NCBI GenBank assembly: GCA_034509925.1
Contig: CM067533.1
Coordinates: 2,558,001-2,622,000 of the forward strand
DNA: 64,000 bases
Direction: 5' to 3'
DNA from: Hirudinaria manillensis
Taxonomy: Eukaryota; Annelida; Clitellata; Hirudinida; Hirudinidae
Part shown: piece by piece, positions 48,401 to 62,211 of the stretch
Numbering within the stretch: the stretch's first letter is position 1
Layout: every line of letters starts with the position of its first letter
Made by a program: the position numbers and the translations under genes
The notes under the pieces: generated by a model
Database searches by the model: none
Told to the model about the DNA's origin: nothing
The model's input: the letters and a program-made list of their open reading frames with translations, nothing else

Positions 48401-51009
48401 AAGTCATCAGACAAAGTCAACTCCAAAGACTGCTTCGATTTCACACAATACAAGTCATGAATCTTCTAACAACAAAAGAAAGAAATTGGAAGTCATAAGA
48501 CAAAGTCAACTCCAGCACAATATCTTCACAAACAATTGTCTTTTCCGAAACGTAACCTCCATCATGCGCGGAGTAGATGTGAACTCTAGTCCCGCCGGCG
48601 GAGAAATGCCATAGCCAACTCGCTCTCCTTAATTTATAGCTATCGGCGCCTCAGCAGCATGCAGGCGTGCATCGCGTGCGTGCTAGCTACTAGCACGAGG
48701 CTTGGCTTCCCGTCCATTTATGGCGTGATTAATTGAAGAGTAAGGGCTTGTTATTCTTTGTTTTTATGGAAATTAAATTTTATTTCTATGGAAATCATCG
48801 GACAATGTCAACTCCAAATAGAGCTTCGATTTCACACAGTACGAGTCATGAATCTTCTAACAAGAGAAGAATGAAATTGCAAGTCATCAGACAAAGTCAA
48901 CTCCAAAGACTGCTTCGATTTCACACAATACAAGTCATGAATCTTCTAACAAGAGAAGAAAGAAATTGAAAGTCATCAGACAAAGTCAACTCCAAAGACT
49001 GCTTCGATTTCACACAATACAAGTCATGATTCTTCTAACAAGAGAAGAAAGAAATTGCAAGTCATCAGACAAAGTCAACTCCAAAGACTGCTTCGATTTC
49101 ACACAATACAAGTCATGAATCTTCTAACAACAAAAGAAAGAAATTGGAAGTCATAAGACAAAGTCAACTCCAGCACAATATCTTCACAAACAATTGTCTT
49201 TTTCGAAACGTATCCTCCATCATGCGCGGAGTAGATGTGAACTCTAGTCCCGCCGGCCGAGAAATGCCATAGCCAACTCGCTCTCCTTAATTTATAGCTA
49301 TCGGCGCCTCAGCAGCATGTAGGCGTGCATCGCGTGCGTGCTAGCTACTAGCACGAGGCTTGGCTTCCCGCCCATTTATGGCGTGATTAATTGAAGAGTA
49401 AGGGCTTGTTATTCTTTGTTTTTATGGAAATTAAATTTTATTTCTATGGAAATCATCGGACAATGTCAACTCCAAATAGAGCTTCGATTTCACACAGTAC
49501 GAGTCATGAATCTTCTAACAAGAGAAGAAAGAAATTGCAAGTCATCAGACAAAGTCAACTCCAAAGACTGCTTCGATTTCACACAATACAAGTCATGAAT
49601 CTTCTAACAACAAAAGAAAGAAATTGGAAGTCATAAGACAAAGTCAACTCCAGCACAATATCTTCACAAACAATTGTCTTTTCCGAAACGTAACCTCCAT
49701 CATGCGCGGAGTAGATGTGAACTCTAGTCCCGCCGGCGGAGAAATGCCATAGCCAACTCGCTCTCCTTAATTTATAGCTATCGGCGCCTCAGCAGCATGC
49801 AGGCGTGCATCGCGTGCGTGCTAGCTACTAGCACGAGGCTTGGCTTCCCGTCCATTTATGGCGTGATTAATTGAAGAGTAAGGGCTTGTTATTCTTTGTT
49901 TTTATGGAAATTAAATTTTATTTCTATGGAAATCATCGGACAATGTCAACTCCAAATAGAGCTTCGATTTCACACAGTACGAGTCATGAATCTTCTAACA
50001 AGAGAAGAATGAAATTGCAAGTCATCAGACAAAGTCAACTCCAAAGACTGCTTCGATTTCACACAATACAAGTCATGAATCTTCTAACAAGAGAAGAAAG
50101 AAATTGAAAGTCATCAGACAAAGTCAACTCCAAAGACTGCTTCGATTTCACACAATACAAGTCATGAATCTTCTAACAAGAGAAGAAAGAAATTGCAAGT
50201 CATCAGACAAAGTCAACTCCAAAGACTGCTTCGATTTCACACAATACAAGTCATGAATCTTCTAACAACAAAAGAAAGAAATTGGAAGTCATAAGACAAA
50301 GTCAACTCCAGCACAATATCTTCACAAACAATTGTCTTTTCCGAAACGTAACCTCCATCATGCGCGGAGTAGATGTGAACTCTAGTCCCGCCGGCCGAGA
50401 AATGCCATAGCCAACTCGCTCTCCTTAATTTATAGCTATCGGCGCCTCAGCAGCATGCAGGCGTGCATCGCGTGCGTGCTAGCTACTAGCACGAGGCTTG
50501 GCTTCCCGCCCATTTATGGCGTGATTAATTGAAGAGTAAGGGCTTGTTATTCTTTGTTTTTATGGAAATTAAATTTTATTTCTATGGAAATCATCGGACA
50601 ATGTCAACTCCAAATAGAGCTTCGATTTCACACAGTACGAGTCATGAATCTTCTAACAAGAGAAGAAAGAAATTGCAAGTCATCAGACAAAGTCAACTCC
50701 AAAGACTGCTTCGATTTCACACAATACAAGTCATGAATCTTCTAACAACAAAAGAAAGAAATTGGAAGTCATAAGACAAAGTCAACTCCAGCACAATATC
50801 TTCACAAACAATTGTCTTTTCCGAAACGTAACCTCCATCATGCGCGGAGTAGATGTGAACTCTAGTCCCGCCGGCCGAGAAATGCCATAGCCAACTCGCT
50901 CTCCTTAATTTTGTAGCTATCGGCGCCTCAGCAGCATGCAGGCGTGCATCGCGTGCGTGCTAGCTACTAGCACGAGGCTTGGCTTCCCGCCCATTTATGG
51001 CGTGATTAA
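45497..51009 (+). repeat. Higher-order repeat, full 10-monomer copy (5513 bp)
   Basis: Starts and lengths are 45497 (569), 46066 (480), 46546 (569), 47115 (569), 47684 (569), 48253 (480), 48733 (658), 49391 (480), 49871 (658) and 50529 (481). Marks run in order: CGTGGATCG; CACGCGCGG/CCAGCCGG/TACAAGC/CTTTCCGCC; GCGTGGAG; TTTTTCG and ATGTAGG; GGAGAATG and CGTATCC; GGCGGAG and CCCGTCC; CATGATTC and CGTATCC; GGCGGAG and CCCGTCC; plain; plain. Positions 6-7 and 8-9 (each 480+658) look like an older internal duplication. Private differences from the next copy are CCAATTAGAGC at about 47200 and TTTTGTAG at about 50911. Confidence 0.92.
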
Positions 51010-54000
51010 TTGAAGAGTAAGGGCTTGTTATTCTTTGTTTTTATGGAAATTAAATTTTATTTCTATGGAAATCATCGGACAATGTCAACTCCAAATAGAG
51101 CTTCGATTTCACACAGTACGAGTCATGAATCTTCTAACAAGAGAAGAATGAAATTGCAAGTCATCGGACAATGTCAACTCCAAATAGAGCTTCGATTTCA
51201 CACAGTACGAGTCATGAATCTTCTAACAAGAGAAGAAAGAAATTGCAAGTCATCAGACAAAGTCAACTCCAAAGACTGCTTCGATTTCACACAATACAAG
51301 TCATGAATCTTCTAACAACAAAAGAAAGAAATTGGAAGTCATAAGACAAAGTCAACTCCAGCACAATATCTTCACAAACAATTGTCTTTTCCGAAACGTA
51401 ACCTCCATCATGCGCGGAGTAGATGTGAACTCTAGTCCCGCCGGCCGAGAAATGCCATAGCCAACTCGCTCTCCTTAATTTATAGCTATCGGCGCCTCAG
51501 CAGCATGCAGGCGTGGATCGCGTGCGTGCTAGCTACTAGCACGAGGCTTGGCTTCCCGCCCATTTATGGCGTGATTAATTGAAGAGTAAGGGCTTGTTAT
51601 TCTTTGTTTTTATGGAAATTAAATTTTATTTCTATGGAAATCATCGGACAATGTCAACTCCAAATAGAGCTTCGATTTCACACAGTACGAGTCATGAATC
51701 TTCTAACAAGAGAAGAAAGAAATTGCAAGTCATCAGACAAAGTCAACTCCAAAGACTGCTTCGATTTCACACAATACAAGTCATGAATCTTCTAACAACA
51801 AAAGAAAGAAATTGGAAGTCATAAGACAAAGTCAACTCCAGCACAATATCTTCACAAACAATTGTCTTTTCCGTAACGTAACCTCCATCACGCGCGGAGT
51901 AGATGTGAACTCTAGTCCAGCCGGCCGAGAAATGCCATAGCCAACTCGCTCTCCTTAATTTATAGCTATCGGCGCCTCAGCAGCATGCAGGCGTGCATCG
52001 CGTGCGTGCTAGCTACAAGCACGAGGCTTGGCTTTCCGCCCATTTATGGCGTGATTAATTGAAGAGTAAGGGCTTGTTATTCTTTGTTTTTATGGAAATT
52101 AAATTTTATTTCTATGGAAATCATCGGACAATGTCAACTCCAAATAGAGCTTCGATTTCACACAGTACGAGTCATGAATCTTCTAACAAGAGAAGAATGA
52201 AATTGCAAGTCATCAGACAAAGTCAACTCCAAAGACTGCTTCGATTTCACACAATACAAGTCATGAATCTTCTAACAAGAGAAGAAAGAAATTGAAAGTC
52301 ATCAGACAAAGTCAACTCCAAAGACTGCTTCGATTTCACACAATACAAGTCATGAATCTTCTAACAACAAAAGAAAGAAATTGGAAGTCATAAGACAAAG
52401 TCAACTCCAGCACAATATCTTCACAAACAATTGTCTTTTCCGAAACGTAACCTCCATCATGCGTGGAGTAGATGTGAACTCTAGTCCCGCCGGCCGAGAA
52501 ATGCCATAGCCAACTCGCTCTCCTTAATTTATAGCTATCGGCGCCTCAGCAGCATGCAGGCGTGCATCGCGTGCGTGCTAGCTACTAGCACGAGGCTTGG
52601 CTTCCCGCCCATTTATGGCGTGATTAATTGAAGAGTAAGGGCTTGTTATTCTTTGTTTTTATGGAAATTAAATTTTATTTCTATGGAAATCATCGGACAA
52701 TGTCAACTCCAAATAGAGCTTCGATTTCACACAGTACGAGTCATGAATCTTCTAACAAGAGAAGAATGAAATTGCAAGTCATCGGACAATGTCAACTCCA
52801 AATAGAGCTTCGATTTCACACAGTACGAGTCATGAATCTTCTAACAAGAGAAGAAAGAAATTGCAAGTCATCAGACAAAGTCAACTCCAAAGACTGCTTC
52901 GATTTCACACAATACAAGTCATGAATCTTCTAACAACAAAAGAAAGAAATTGGAAGTCATAAGACAAAGTCAACTCCAGCACAATATCTTCACAAACAAT
53001 TGTCTTTTTCGAAACGTAACCTCCATCATGCGCGGAGTAGATGTGAACTCTAGTCCCGCCGGCCGAGAAATGCCATAGCCAACTCGCTCTCCTTAATTTA
53101 TAGCTATCGGCGCCTCAGCAGCATGTAGGCGTGCATCGCGTGCGTGCTAGCTACTAGCACGAGGCTTGGCTTCCCGCCCATTTATGGCGTGATTAATTGA
53201 AGAGTAAGGGCTTGTTATTCTTTGTTTTTATGGAAATTAAATTTTATTTCTATGGAAATCATCGGAGAATGTCAACTCCAAATAGAGCTTCGATTTCACA
53301 CAGTACGAGTCATGAATCTTCTAACAAGAGAAGAATGAAATTGCAAGTCATCGGACAATGTCAACTCCAAATAGAGCTTCGATTTCACACAGTACGAGTC
53401 ATGAATCTTCTAACAAGAGAAGAAAGAAATTGCAAGTCATCAGACAAAGTCAACTCCAAAGACTGCTTCGATTTCACACAATACAAGTCATGAATCTTCT
53501 AACAACAAAAGAAAGAAATTGGAAGTCATAAGACAAAGTCAACTCCAGCACAATATCTTCACAAACAATTGTCTTTTTCGAAACGTATCCTCCATCATGC
53601 GCGGAGTAGATGTGAACTCTAGTCCCGCCGGCCGAGAAATGCCATAGCCAACTCGCTCTCCTTAATTTATAGCTATCGGCGCCTCAGCAGCATGTAGGCG
53701 TGCATCGCGTGCGTGCTAGCTACTAGCACGAGGCTTGGCTTCCCGCCCATTTATGGCGTGATTAATTGAAGAGTAAGGGCTTGTTATTCTTTGTTTTTAT
53801 GGAAATTAAATTTTATTTCTATGGAAATCATCGGACAATGTCAACTCCAAATAGAGCTTCGATTTCACACAGTACGAGTCATGAATCTTCTAACAAGAGA
53901 AGAAAGAAATTGCAAGTCATCAGACAAAGTCAACTCCAAAGACTGCTTCGATTTCACACAATACAAGTCATGAATCTTCTAACAACAAAAGAAAGAAATT

Positions 54001-56521
54001 GGAAGTCATAAGACAAAGTCAACTCCAGCACAATATCTTCACAAACAATTGTCTTTTCCGAAACGTAACCTCCATCATGCGCGGAGTAGATGTGAACTCT
54101 AGTCCCGCCGGCGGAGAAATGCCATAGCCAACTCGCTCTCCTTAATTTATAGCTATCGGCGCCTCAGCAGCATGCAGGCGTGCATCGCGTGCGTGCTAGC
54201 TACTAGCACGAGGCTTGGCTTCCCGTCCATTTATGGCGTGATTAATTGAAGAGTAAGGGCTTGTTATTCTTTGTTTTTATGGAAATTAAATTTTATTTCT
54301 ATGGAAATCATCGGACAATGTCAACTCCAAATAGAGCTTCGATTTCACACAGTACGAGTCATGAATCTTCTAACAAGAGAAGAATGAAATTGCAAGTCAT
54401 CAGACAAAGTCAACTCCAAAGACTGCTTCGATTTCACACAATACAAGTCATGAATCTTCTAACAAGAGAAGAAAGAAATTGAAAGTCATCAGACAAAGTC
54501 AACTCCAAAGACTGCTTCGATTTCACACAATACAAGTCATGATTCTTCTAACAAGAGAAGAAAGAAATTGCAAGTCATCAGACAAAGTCAACTCCAAAGA
54601 CTGCTTCGATTTCACACAATACAAGTCATGAATCTTCTAACAACAAAAGAAAGAAATTGGAAGTCATAAGACAAAGTCAACTCCAGCACAATATCTTCAC
54701 AAACAATTGTCTTTTTCGAAACGTATCCTCCATCATGCGCGGAGTAGATGTGAACTCTAGTCCCGCCGGCCGAGAAATGCCATAGCCAACTCGCTCTCCT
54801 TAATTTATAGCTATCGGCGCCTCAGCAGCATGTAGGCGTGCATCGCGTGCGTGCTAGCTACTAGCACGAGGCTTGGCTTCCCGCCCATTTATGGCGTGAT
54901 TAATTGAAGAGTAAGGGCTTGTTATTCTTTGTTTTTATGGAAATTAAATTTTATTTCTATGGAAATCATCGGACAATGTCAACTCCAAATAGAGCTTCGA
55001 TTTCACACAGTACGAGTCATGAATCTTCTAACAAGAGAAGAAAGAAATTGCAAGTCATCAGACAAAGTCAACTCCAAAGACTGCTTCGATTTCACACAAT
55101 ACAAGTCATGAATCTTCTAACAACAAAAGAAAGAAATTGGAAGTCATAAGACAAAGTCAACTCCAGCACAATATCTTCACAAACAATTGTCTTTTCCGAA
55201 ACGTAACCTCCATCATGCGCGGAGTAGATGTGAACTCTAGTCCCGCCGGCGGAGAAATGCCATAGCCAACTCGCTCTCCTTAATTTATAGCTATCGGCGC
55301 CTCAGCAGCATGCAGGCGTGCATCGCGTGCGTGCTAGCTACTAGCACGAGGCTTGGCTTCCCGTCCATTTATGGCGTGATTAATTGAAGAGTAAGGGCTT
55401 GTTATTCTTTGTTTTTATGGAAATTAAATTTTATTTCTATGGAAATCATCGGACAATGTCAACTCCAAATAGAGCTTCGATTTCACACAGTACGAGTCAT
55501 GAATCTTCTAACAAGAGAAGAATGAAATTGCAAGTCATCAGACAAAGTCAACTCCAAAGACTGCTTCGATTTCACACAATACAAGTCATGAATCTTCTAA
55601 CAAGAGAAGAAAGAAATTGAAAGTCATCAGACAAAGTCAACTCCAAAGACTGCTTCGATTTCACACAATACAAGTCATGAATCTTCTAACAAGAGAAGAA
55701 AGAAATTGCAAGTCATCAGACAAAGTCAACTCCAAAGACTGCTTCGATTTCACACAATACAAGTCATGAATCTTCTAACAACAAAAGAAAGAAATTGGAA
55801 GTCATAAGACAAAGTCAACTCCAGCACAATATCTTCACAAACAATTGTCTTTTCCGAAACGTAACCTCCATCATGCGCGGAGTAGATGTGAACTCTAGTC
55901 CCGCCGGCCGAGAAATGCCATAGCCAACTCGCTCTCCTTAATTTATAGCTATCGGCGCCTCAGCAGCATGCAGGCGTGCATCGCGTGCGTGCTAGCTACT
56001 AGCACGAGGCTTGGCTTCCCGCCCATTTATGGCGTGATTAATTGAAGAGTAAGGGCTTGTTATTCTTTGTTTTTATGGAAATTAAATTTTATTTCTATGG
56101 AAATCATCGGACAATGTCAACTCCAAATAGAGCTTCGATTTCACACAGTACGAGTCATGAATCTTCTAACAAGAGAAGAAAGAAATTGCAAGTCATCAGA
56201 CAAAGTCAACTCCAAAGACTGCTTCGATTTCACACAATACAAGTCATGAATCTTCTAACAACAAAAGAAAGAAATTGGAAGTCATAAGACAAAGTCAACT
56301 CCAGCACAATATCTTCACAAACAATTGTCTTTTCCGAAACGTAACCTCCATCATGCGCGGAGTAGATGTGAACTCTAGTCCCGCCGGCCGAGAAATGCCA
56401 TAGCCAACTCGCTCTCCTTAATTTATAGCTATCGGCGCCTCAGCAGCATGCAGGCGTGCATCGCGTGCGTGCTAGCTACTAGCACGAGGCTTGGCTTCCC
56501 GCCCATTTATGGCGTGATTAA
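51010..56521 (+). repeat. Higher-order repeat, second full 10-monomer copy (5512 bp)
   Basis: Starts are 51010, 51579, 52059, 52628, 53197, 53766, 54246, 54904, 55384 and 56042. Lengths and diagnostic marks repeat the preceding copy position for position, offset by 5513 bp (for example GCGTGG in the third monomer of each). The last monomer is 480 bp here against 481 in the other copy. The near identity suggests a recent tandem duplication. Confidence 0.92.
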
Positions 56522-57659
56522 TTGAAGAGTAAGGGCTTGTTATTCTTTGTTTTTATGGAAATTAAATTTTATTTCTATGGAAATCATCGGACAATGTCAA
56601 CTCCAAATAGAGCTTCGATTTCACACAGTACGAGTCATGAATCTTCTAACAAGAGAAGAAAGAAATTGCAAGTCATCAGACAAAGTCAACTCCAAAGACT
56701 GCTTCGATTTCACACAATACAAGTCATGAATCTTCTAACAAGAGAAGAAAGAAATTGAAAGTCATCAGACAAAGTCAACTCCAAAGACTGCTTCGATTTC
56801 ACACAATACAAGTCATGAATCTTCTAACAACAAAAGAAAGAAATTGGAAGTCATAAGACAAAGTCAACTCCAGCACAATATCTTCACAAACAATTGTCTT
56901 TTCCGTAACGTAACCTCCATCACGCGCGGAGTAGATGTGAACTCTAGTCCAGCCGGCCGAGAAATGCCATAGCCAACTCGCTCTCCTTAATTTATAGCTA
57001 TCGGCGCCTCAGCAGCATGCAGGCGTGCATCGCGTGCGTGCTAGCTACAAGCACGAGGCTTGGCTTTCCGCCCATTTATGGCGTGATTAATTGAAGAGTA
57101 AGGGCTTGTTATTCTTTGTTTTTATGGAAATTAAATTTTATTTCTATGGAAATCATCGGACAATGTCAACTCAAAATAGAGCTTCGATTTCACACAGTAC
57201 GAGTCATGAATCTTCTAACAAGAGAAGAATGAAATTGCAAGTCATCAGACAAAGTCAACTCCAAAGACTGCTTCGATTTCACACAATACAAGTCATGAAT
57301 CTTCTAACAAGAGAAGAAAGAAATTGAAAGTCATCAGACAAAGTCAACTCCAAAGACTGCTTCGATTTCACACAATACAAGTCATGAATCTTCTAACAAC
57401 AAAAGAAAGAAATTGGAAGTCATAAGACAAAGTCAACTCCAGCACAATATCTTCACAAACAATTGTCTTTTCCGAAACGTAACCTCCATCATGCGTGGAG
57501 TAGATGTGAACTCTAGTCCCGCCGGCCGAGAAATGCCATAGCCAACTCGCTCTCCTTAATTTATAGCTATCGGCGCCTCAGCAGCATGCAGGCGTGCATC
57601 GCGTGCGTGCTAGCTACTAGCACGAGGCTTGGCTTCCCGCCCATTTATGGCGTGATTAA
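56522..57659 (+). repeat. Start of a further higher-order copy (positions 2 and 3)
   Basis: The 56522 monomer has the full position-2 tail (CACGCGCGG, CCAGCCGG, TACAAGC, CTTTCCGCC) but 569 bp with an added B instead of 480. The 57091 monomer has the position-3 marks (GAATGAAATTG head, GCGTGG tail) plus a private TCAAAATAGAG. Position 1 is skipped, so the copy begins with an out-of-register exchange. The next monomer has a position-4-like head but an unrelated tail. Confidence 0.85.
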
Positions 57660-59455
57660 TTGAAGAGTAAGGGCTTGTTATTCTTTGTTTTTATGGAAAT
57701 TAAATTTTATTTCTATGGAAATCATCGGACAATGTCAACTCCAAATAGAGCTTCGATTTCACACAGTACGAGTCATGAATCTTCTAACAAGAGAAGAATG
57801 AAATTGCAAGTCATCGGACAATGTCAACTCCAAATAGAGCTTCGATTTCACACAGTACGAGTCATGAATCTTCTAACAAGAGAAGAAAGAAATTGCAAGT
57901 CATCAGACAAAGTCAACTCCAAAGACTGCTTCGATTTCACACAATACAAGTCATGAATCTTCTAACAACAAAAGAAAGTAATTGGAAGTCATAAGACAAA
58001 GTCAACTCCAGCACAATATCTTCACAAACAATTGTCTTTTCCAAAACGTAACCTCCATCATGCGCGGAGTAGATGTGAACTCTAGTCCCGCCGGCCGAGA
58101 AATGCCATAGCCAACTCGCTCTCCTTAATTTATAGCTATCGGCGCCTTAGCAACATGCAGGCGTGCATCGCGTGCGTGCTAGCTACTAGCACGAGGCTTG
58201 GCTTCCCGCCCATTTATGGCGTGATTAATTGAAGAGTAAGGGCTTGTTATTCTTTGTTTTTATGGAAATTAAATTTTATTTCTATGGAAATCATCGGACA
58301 ATGTCAACTCCAAATTGAGCTTCGATTTCACACAGTACGAGTCATGAATCTTCTAACAAGAGAAGAAAGAAATTGCAAGTCATCAGACAAAGTCAACTCC
58401 AAAGACTGCTTCGATTTCACACAATACAAGTCATGAATCTTCTAACAAGAGAAGAAAGAAATTGAAAGTCATCAGACAAAGTCAACTCCAAAGACTGCTT
58501 CGATTTCACACAATACAAGTCATGAATCTTCTAACAAGTGAAGAAAGAAATTGAAAGTCATCAGACAAAGTCAACTCCAAAGACTGCTTCGATTTCACAC
58601 AATACAAGTCATGAATCTTCTAACAACAAAAGAAAGAAATTGGAAGTCATAAGACAAAGTCAACTCCAGCACAATATCTTCACAAACAATTGTCTTTTCC
58701 GTAACGTAACCTCCATCATGCGCGGAGTAGATGTGAACTCTAGTCCCGCCGGCCGAGAAATGCCATAGCCAACTCGCTCTCCTTAATTTATAGCTATCGG
58801 CGCCTCAGCAGCATGCAGGCGTGCATCGCGTGCGTGCTAGCTACTAGCACGAGGCTTGGCTTCCCGCCCATTTATAGCGTGATTAATTGAAGAGTAAGGG
58901 CTTGTTATTCTTTGTTTTTATGGAAATTAAATTTTATTTCTATGGAAATCATCGGACAATGTCAACTCCAAATAGAGCTTCGATTTCACACAGTACGAGT
59001 CATGAATCTTCTAACAAGAGAAGAAAGAAATTGCAAGTCATCAGACAAAGTCAACTCCAAAGACTGCTTCGATTTCACACAATACAAGTCATGAATCTTC
59101 TAACAAGAGAAGAAAGAAATTGAAAGTCATCAGACAAAGTCAACTCCAAAGACTGCTTCGATTTCACACAATACAAGTCATGAATCTTCTAACAACAAAA
59201 GAAAGAAATTGGAAGTCATAAGACAAAGTCAACTCCAGCACAATATCTTCACAAACAATTGTCTTTTCCGAAACGTAACCTCCATCATGCGCGGAGTAGA
59301 TGTGAACTCTAGTCCCGCCGGCCGAGAAATGCCATAGCCAACTCGCTCTCCTTAATTTATAGCTATCGGCGCCTCAGCAGCATGCAGGCGTGCATCGCGT
59401 GCGTGCTAGCTACTAGCACGAGGCTTGGCTTCCCGCCCATTTATGGCGTGATTAA
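57660..59455 (+). repeat. Three-monomer unit, first copy (1796 bp)
   Basis: Starts are 57660 (569), 58229 (658) and 58887 (569). The first tail has three rare marks: GAAAGTAATTGG, TTCCAAAACG and GCCTTAGCAACATG. The second has the AACAAGTGAAG junction, a CCGTAACG tail and a TTTATAGCG end, plus a private CCAAATTGAGC. The third has a CCGAAACG tail. All three kinds recur in the same order immediately downstream. Confidence 0.88.
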
Positions 59456-61162
59456 TTGAAGAGTAAGGGCTTGTTATTCTTTGTTTTTATGGAAATTAAA
59501 TTTTATTTCTATGGAAATCATCGGACAATGTCAACTCCAAATAGAGCTTCGATTTCACACAGTACGAGTCATGAATCTTCTAACAAGAGAAGAATGAAAT
59601 TGCAAGTCATCAGACAAAGTCAACTCCAAAGACTGCTTCGATTTCACACAATACAAGTCATGAATCTTCTAACAACAAAAGAAAGTAATTGGAAGTCATA
59701 AGACAAAGTCAACTCCAGCACAATATCTTCACAAACAATTGTCTTTTCCAAAACGTAACCTCCATCATGCGCGGAGTAGATGTGAACTCTAGTCCCGCCG
59801 GCCGAGAAATGCCATAGCCAACTCGCTCTCCTTAATTTATAGCTATCGGCGCCTTAGCAACATGCAGGCGTGCATCGCGTGCGTGCTAGCTACTAGCACG
59901 AGGCTTGGCTTCCCGCCCATTTATGGCGTGATTAATTGAAGAGTAAGGGCTTGTTATTCTTTGTTTTTATGGAAATTAAATTTTATTTCTATGGAAATCA
60001 TCGGACAATGTCAACTCCAAATAGAGCTTCGATTTCACACAGTACGAGTCATGAATCTTCTAACAAGAGAAGAAAGAAATTGCAAGTCATCAGACAAAGT
60101 CAACTCCAAAGACTGCTTCGATTTCACACAATACAAGTCATGAATCTTCTAACAAGAGAAGAAAGAAATTGAAAGTCATCAGACAAAGTCAACTCCAAAG
60201 ACTGCTTCGATTTCACACAATACAAGTCATGAATCTTCTAACAAGTGAAGAAAGAAATTGAAAGTCATCAGACAAAGTCAACTCCAAAGACTGCTTCGAT
60301 TTCACACAATACAAGTCATGAATCTTCTAACAACAAAAGAAAGAAATTGGAAGTCATAAGACAAAGTCAACTCCAGCACAATATCTTCACAAACAATTGT
60401 CTTTTCCGTAACGTAACCTCCATCATGCGCGGAGTAGATGTGAACTCTAGTCCCGCCGGCCGAGAAATGCCATAGCCAACTCGCTCTCCTTAATTTATAG
60501 CTATCGGCGCCTCAGCAGCATGCAGGCGTGCATCGCGTGCGTGCTAGCTACTAGCACGAGGCTTGGCTTCCCGCCCATTTATAGCGTGATTAATTGAAGA
60601 GTAAGGGCTTGTTATTCTTTGTTTTTATGGAAATTAAATTTTATTTCTATGGAAATCATCGGACAATGTCAACTCCAAATAGAGCTTCGATTTCACACAG
60701 TACGAGTCATGAATCTTCTAACAAGAGAAGAAAGAAATTGCAAGTCATCAGACAAAGTCAACTCCAAAGACTGCTTCGATTTCACACAATACAAGTCATG
60801 AATCTTCTAACAAGAGAAGAAAGAAATTGAAAGTCATCAGACAAAGTCAACTCCAAAGACTGCTTCGATTTCACACAATACAAGTCATGAATCTTCTAAC
60901 AACAAAAGAAAGAAATTGGAAGTCATAAGACAAAGTCAACTCCAGCACAATATCTTCACAAACAATTGTCTTTTCCGACACGTAACCTCCATCATGCGCG
61001 GAGTAGATGTGAACTCTAGTCCCGCCGGCCGAGAAATGCCATAGCCAACTCGCTCTCCTTAATTTATAGCTATCGGCGCCTCAGCAGCATGCAGGCGTGC
61101 ATCGCGTGCGTGCTAGCTACTAGCACGAGGCTTGGCTTCCCGCCCATTTATGGCGTGATTAA
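59456..61162 (+). repeat. Three-monomer unit, second copy (1707 bp)
   Basis: Starts are 59456 (480), 59936 (658) and 60594 (569). The first tail repeats GAAAGTAATTGG, TTCCAAAACG and GCCTTAGCAACATG, marks found nowhere else in the window. That monomer is 89 bp shorter than its partner, having lost one subrepeat. The third tail is CCGACACG where the partner has CCGAAACG. The pair 59936-60594 closely resembles 3433-4091, more than 56 kb away. Confidence 0.88.
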
Positions 61163-62211
61163 TTGAAGAGTAAGGGCTTGTTATTCTTTGTTTTTATGGA
61201 AATTAAATTTTATTTCTATGGAAATCATCGGACAATGTCAACTCCAAATAGAGCTTCGATTTCACACAGTACGAGTCATGAATCTTCTAACAAGAGAAGA
61301 AAGAAATTGCAAGTCATCAGACAAAGTCAACTCCAAAGACTGCTTCGATTTCACACAATACAAGTCATGAATCTTCTATCAAGAGAAGAAAGAAATTGAA
61401 AGTCATCAGACAAAGTCAACTCCAAAGACTGCTTCGATTTCACACAATACAAGTCATGAATCTTCTAACAACAAAAGAAAGAAATTGGAAGTCATAAGAC
61501 AAAGTCAACTCCAGCACAATATCTTCACAAACAATTGTCTTTTCCGAAACGTAACCTCCATCATGCGCGGAGTAGATGTGAACTCTAGTCCCGCCGGCCG
61601 AGAAATGCCATAGCCAACTCGCTCTCCTTAATTTATAGCTATCGGCGCCTCAGCAGCATGCAGGCGTGCATCGCGTGCGTGCTAGCTACTAGCACGAGGC
61701 TTGGCTTCCCGCCCATTTATAGCGTGATTAATTGAAGAGTAAGGGCTTGTTATTCTTTGTTTTTATGGAAATTAAATTTTATTTCTATGGAAATCATCGG
61801 ACAATGTCAACTCCAAATAGAGCTTCGATTTCACACAGTACGAGTCATGAATCTTCTAACAAGAGAAGAAAGAAATTGCAAGTCATCAGACAAAGTCAAC
61901 TCCAAAGACTGCTTCGATTTCACACAATACAAGTCATGAATCTTCTAACAACAAAAGAAAGAAATTGGAAGTCATAAGACAAAGTCAACTCCAGCACAAT
62001 ATCTTCACAAACAATTGTCTTTTCCGAAACGTAACCTCCATCATGCGCGGAGTAGATGTGAACTCTAGTCCCGCCGGCCGAGAAATGCCATAGCCAACTC
62101 GCTCTCCTTAATTTATAGCTATCGGCGCCTCAGCAGCATGCAGGCGTGCATCGCGTGCGTGCTAGCTACTAGCACGAGGCTTGGCTTCCCGCCCATTTAT
62201 GGCGTGATTAA
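61163..62211 (+). repeat. Monomers 569 and 480 bp
   Basis: Starts are 61163 and 61732. The first has a private TTCTATCAAGAG in its second subrepeat and ends TTTATAGCG. The second is a plain A-C monomer with a CCGAAACG tail. Confidence 0.88.
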
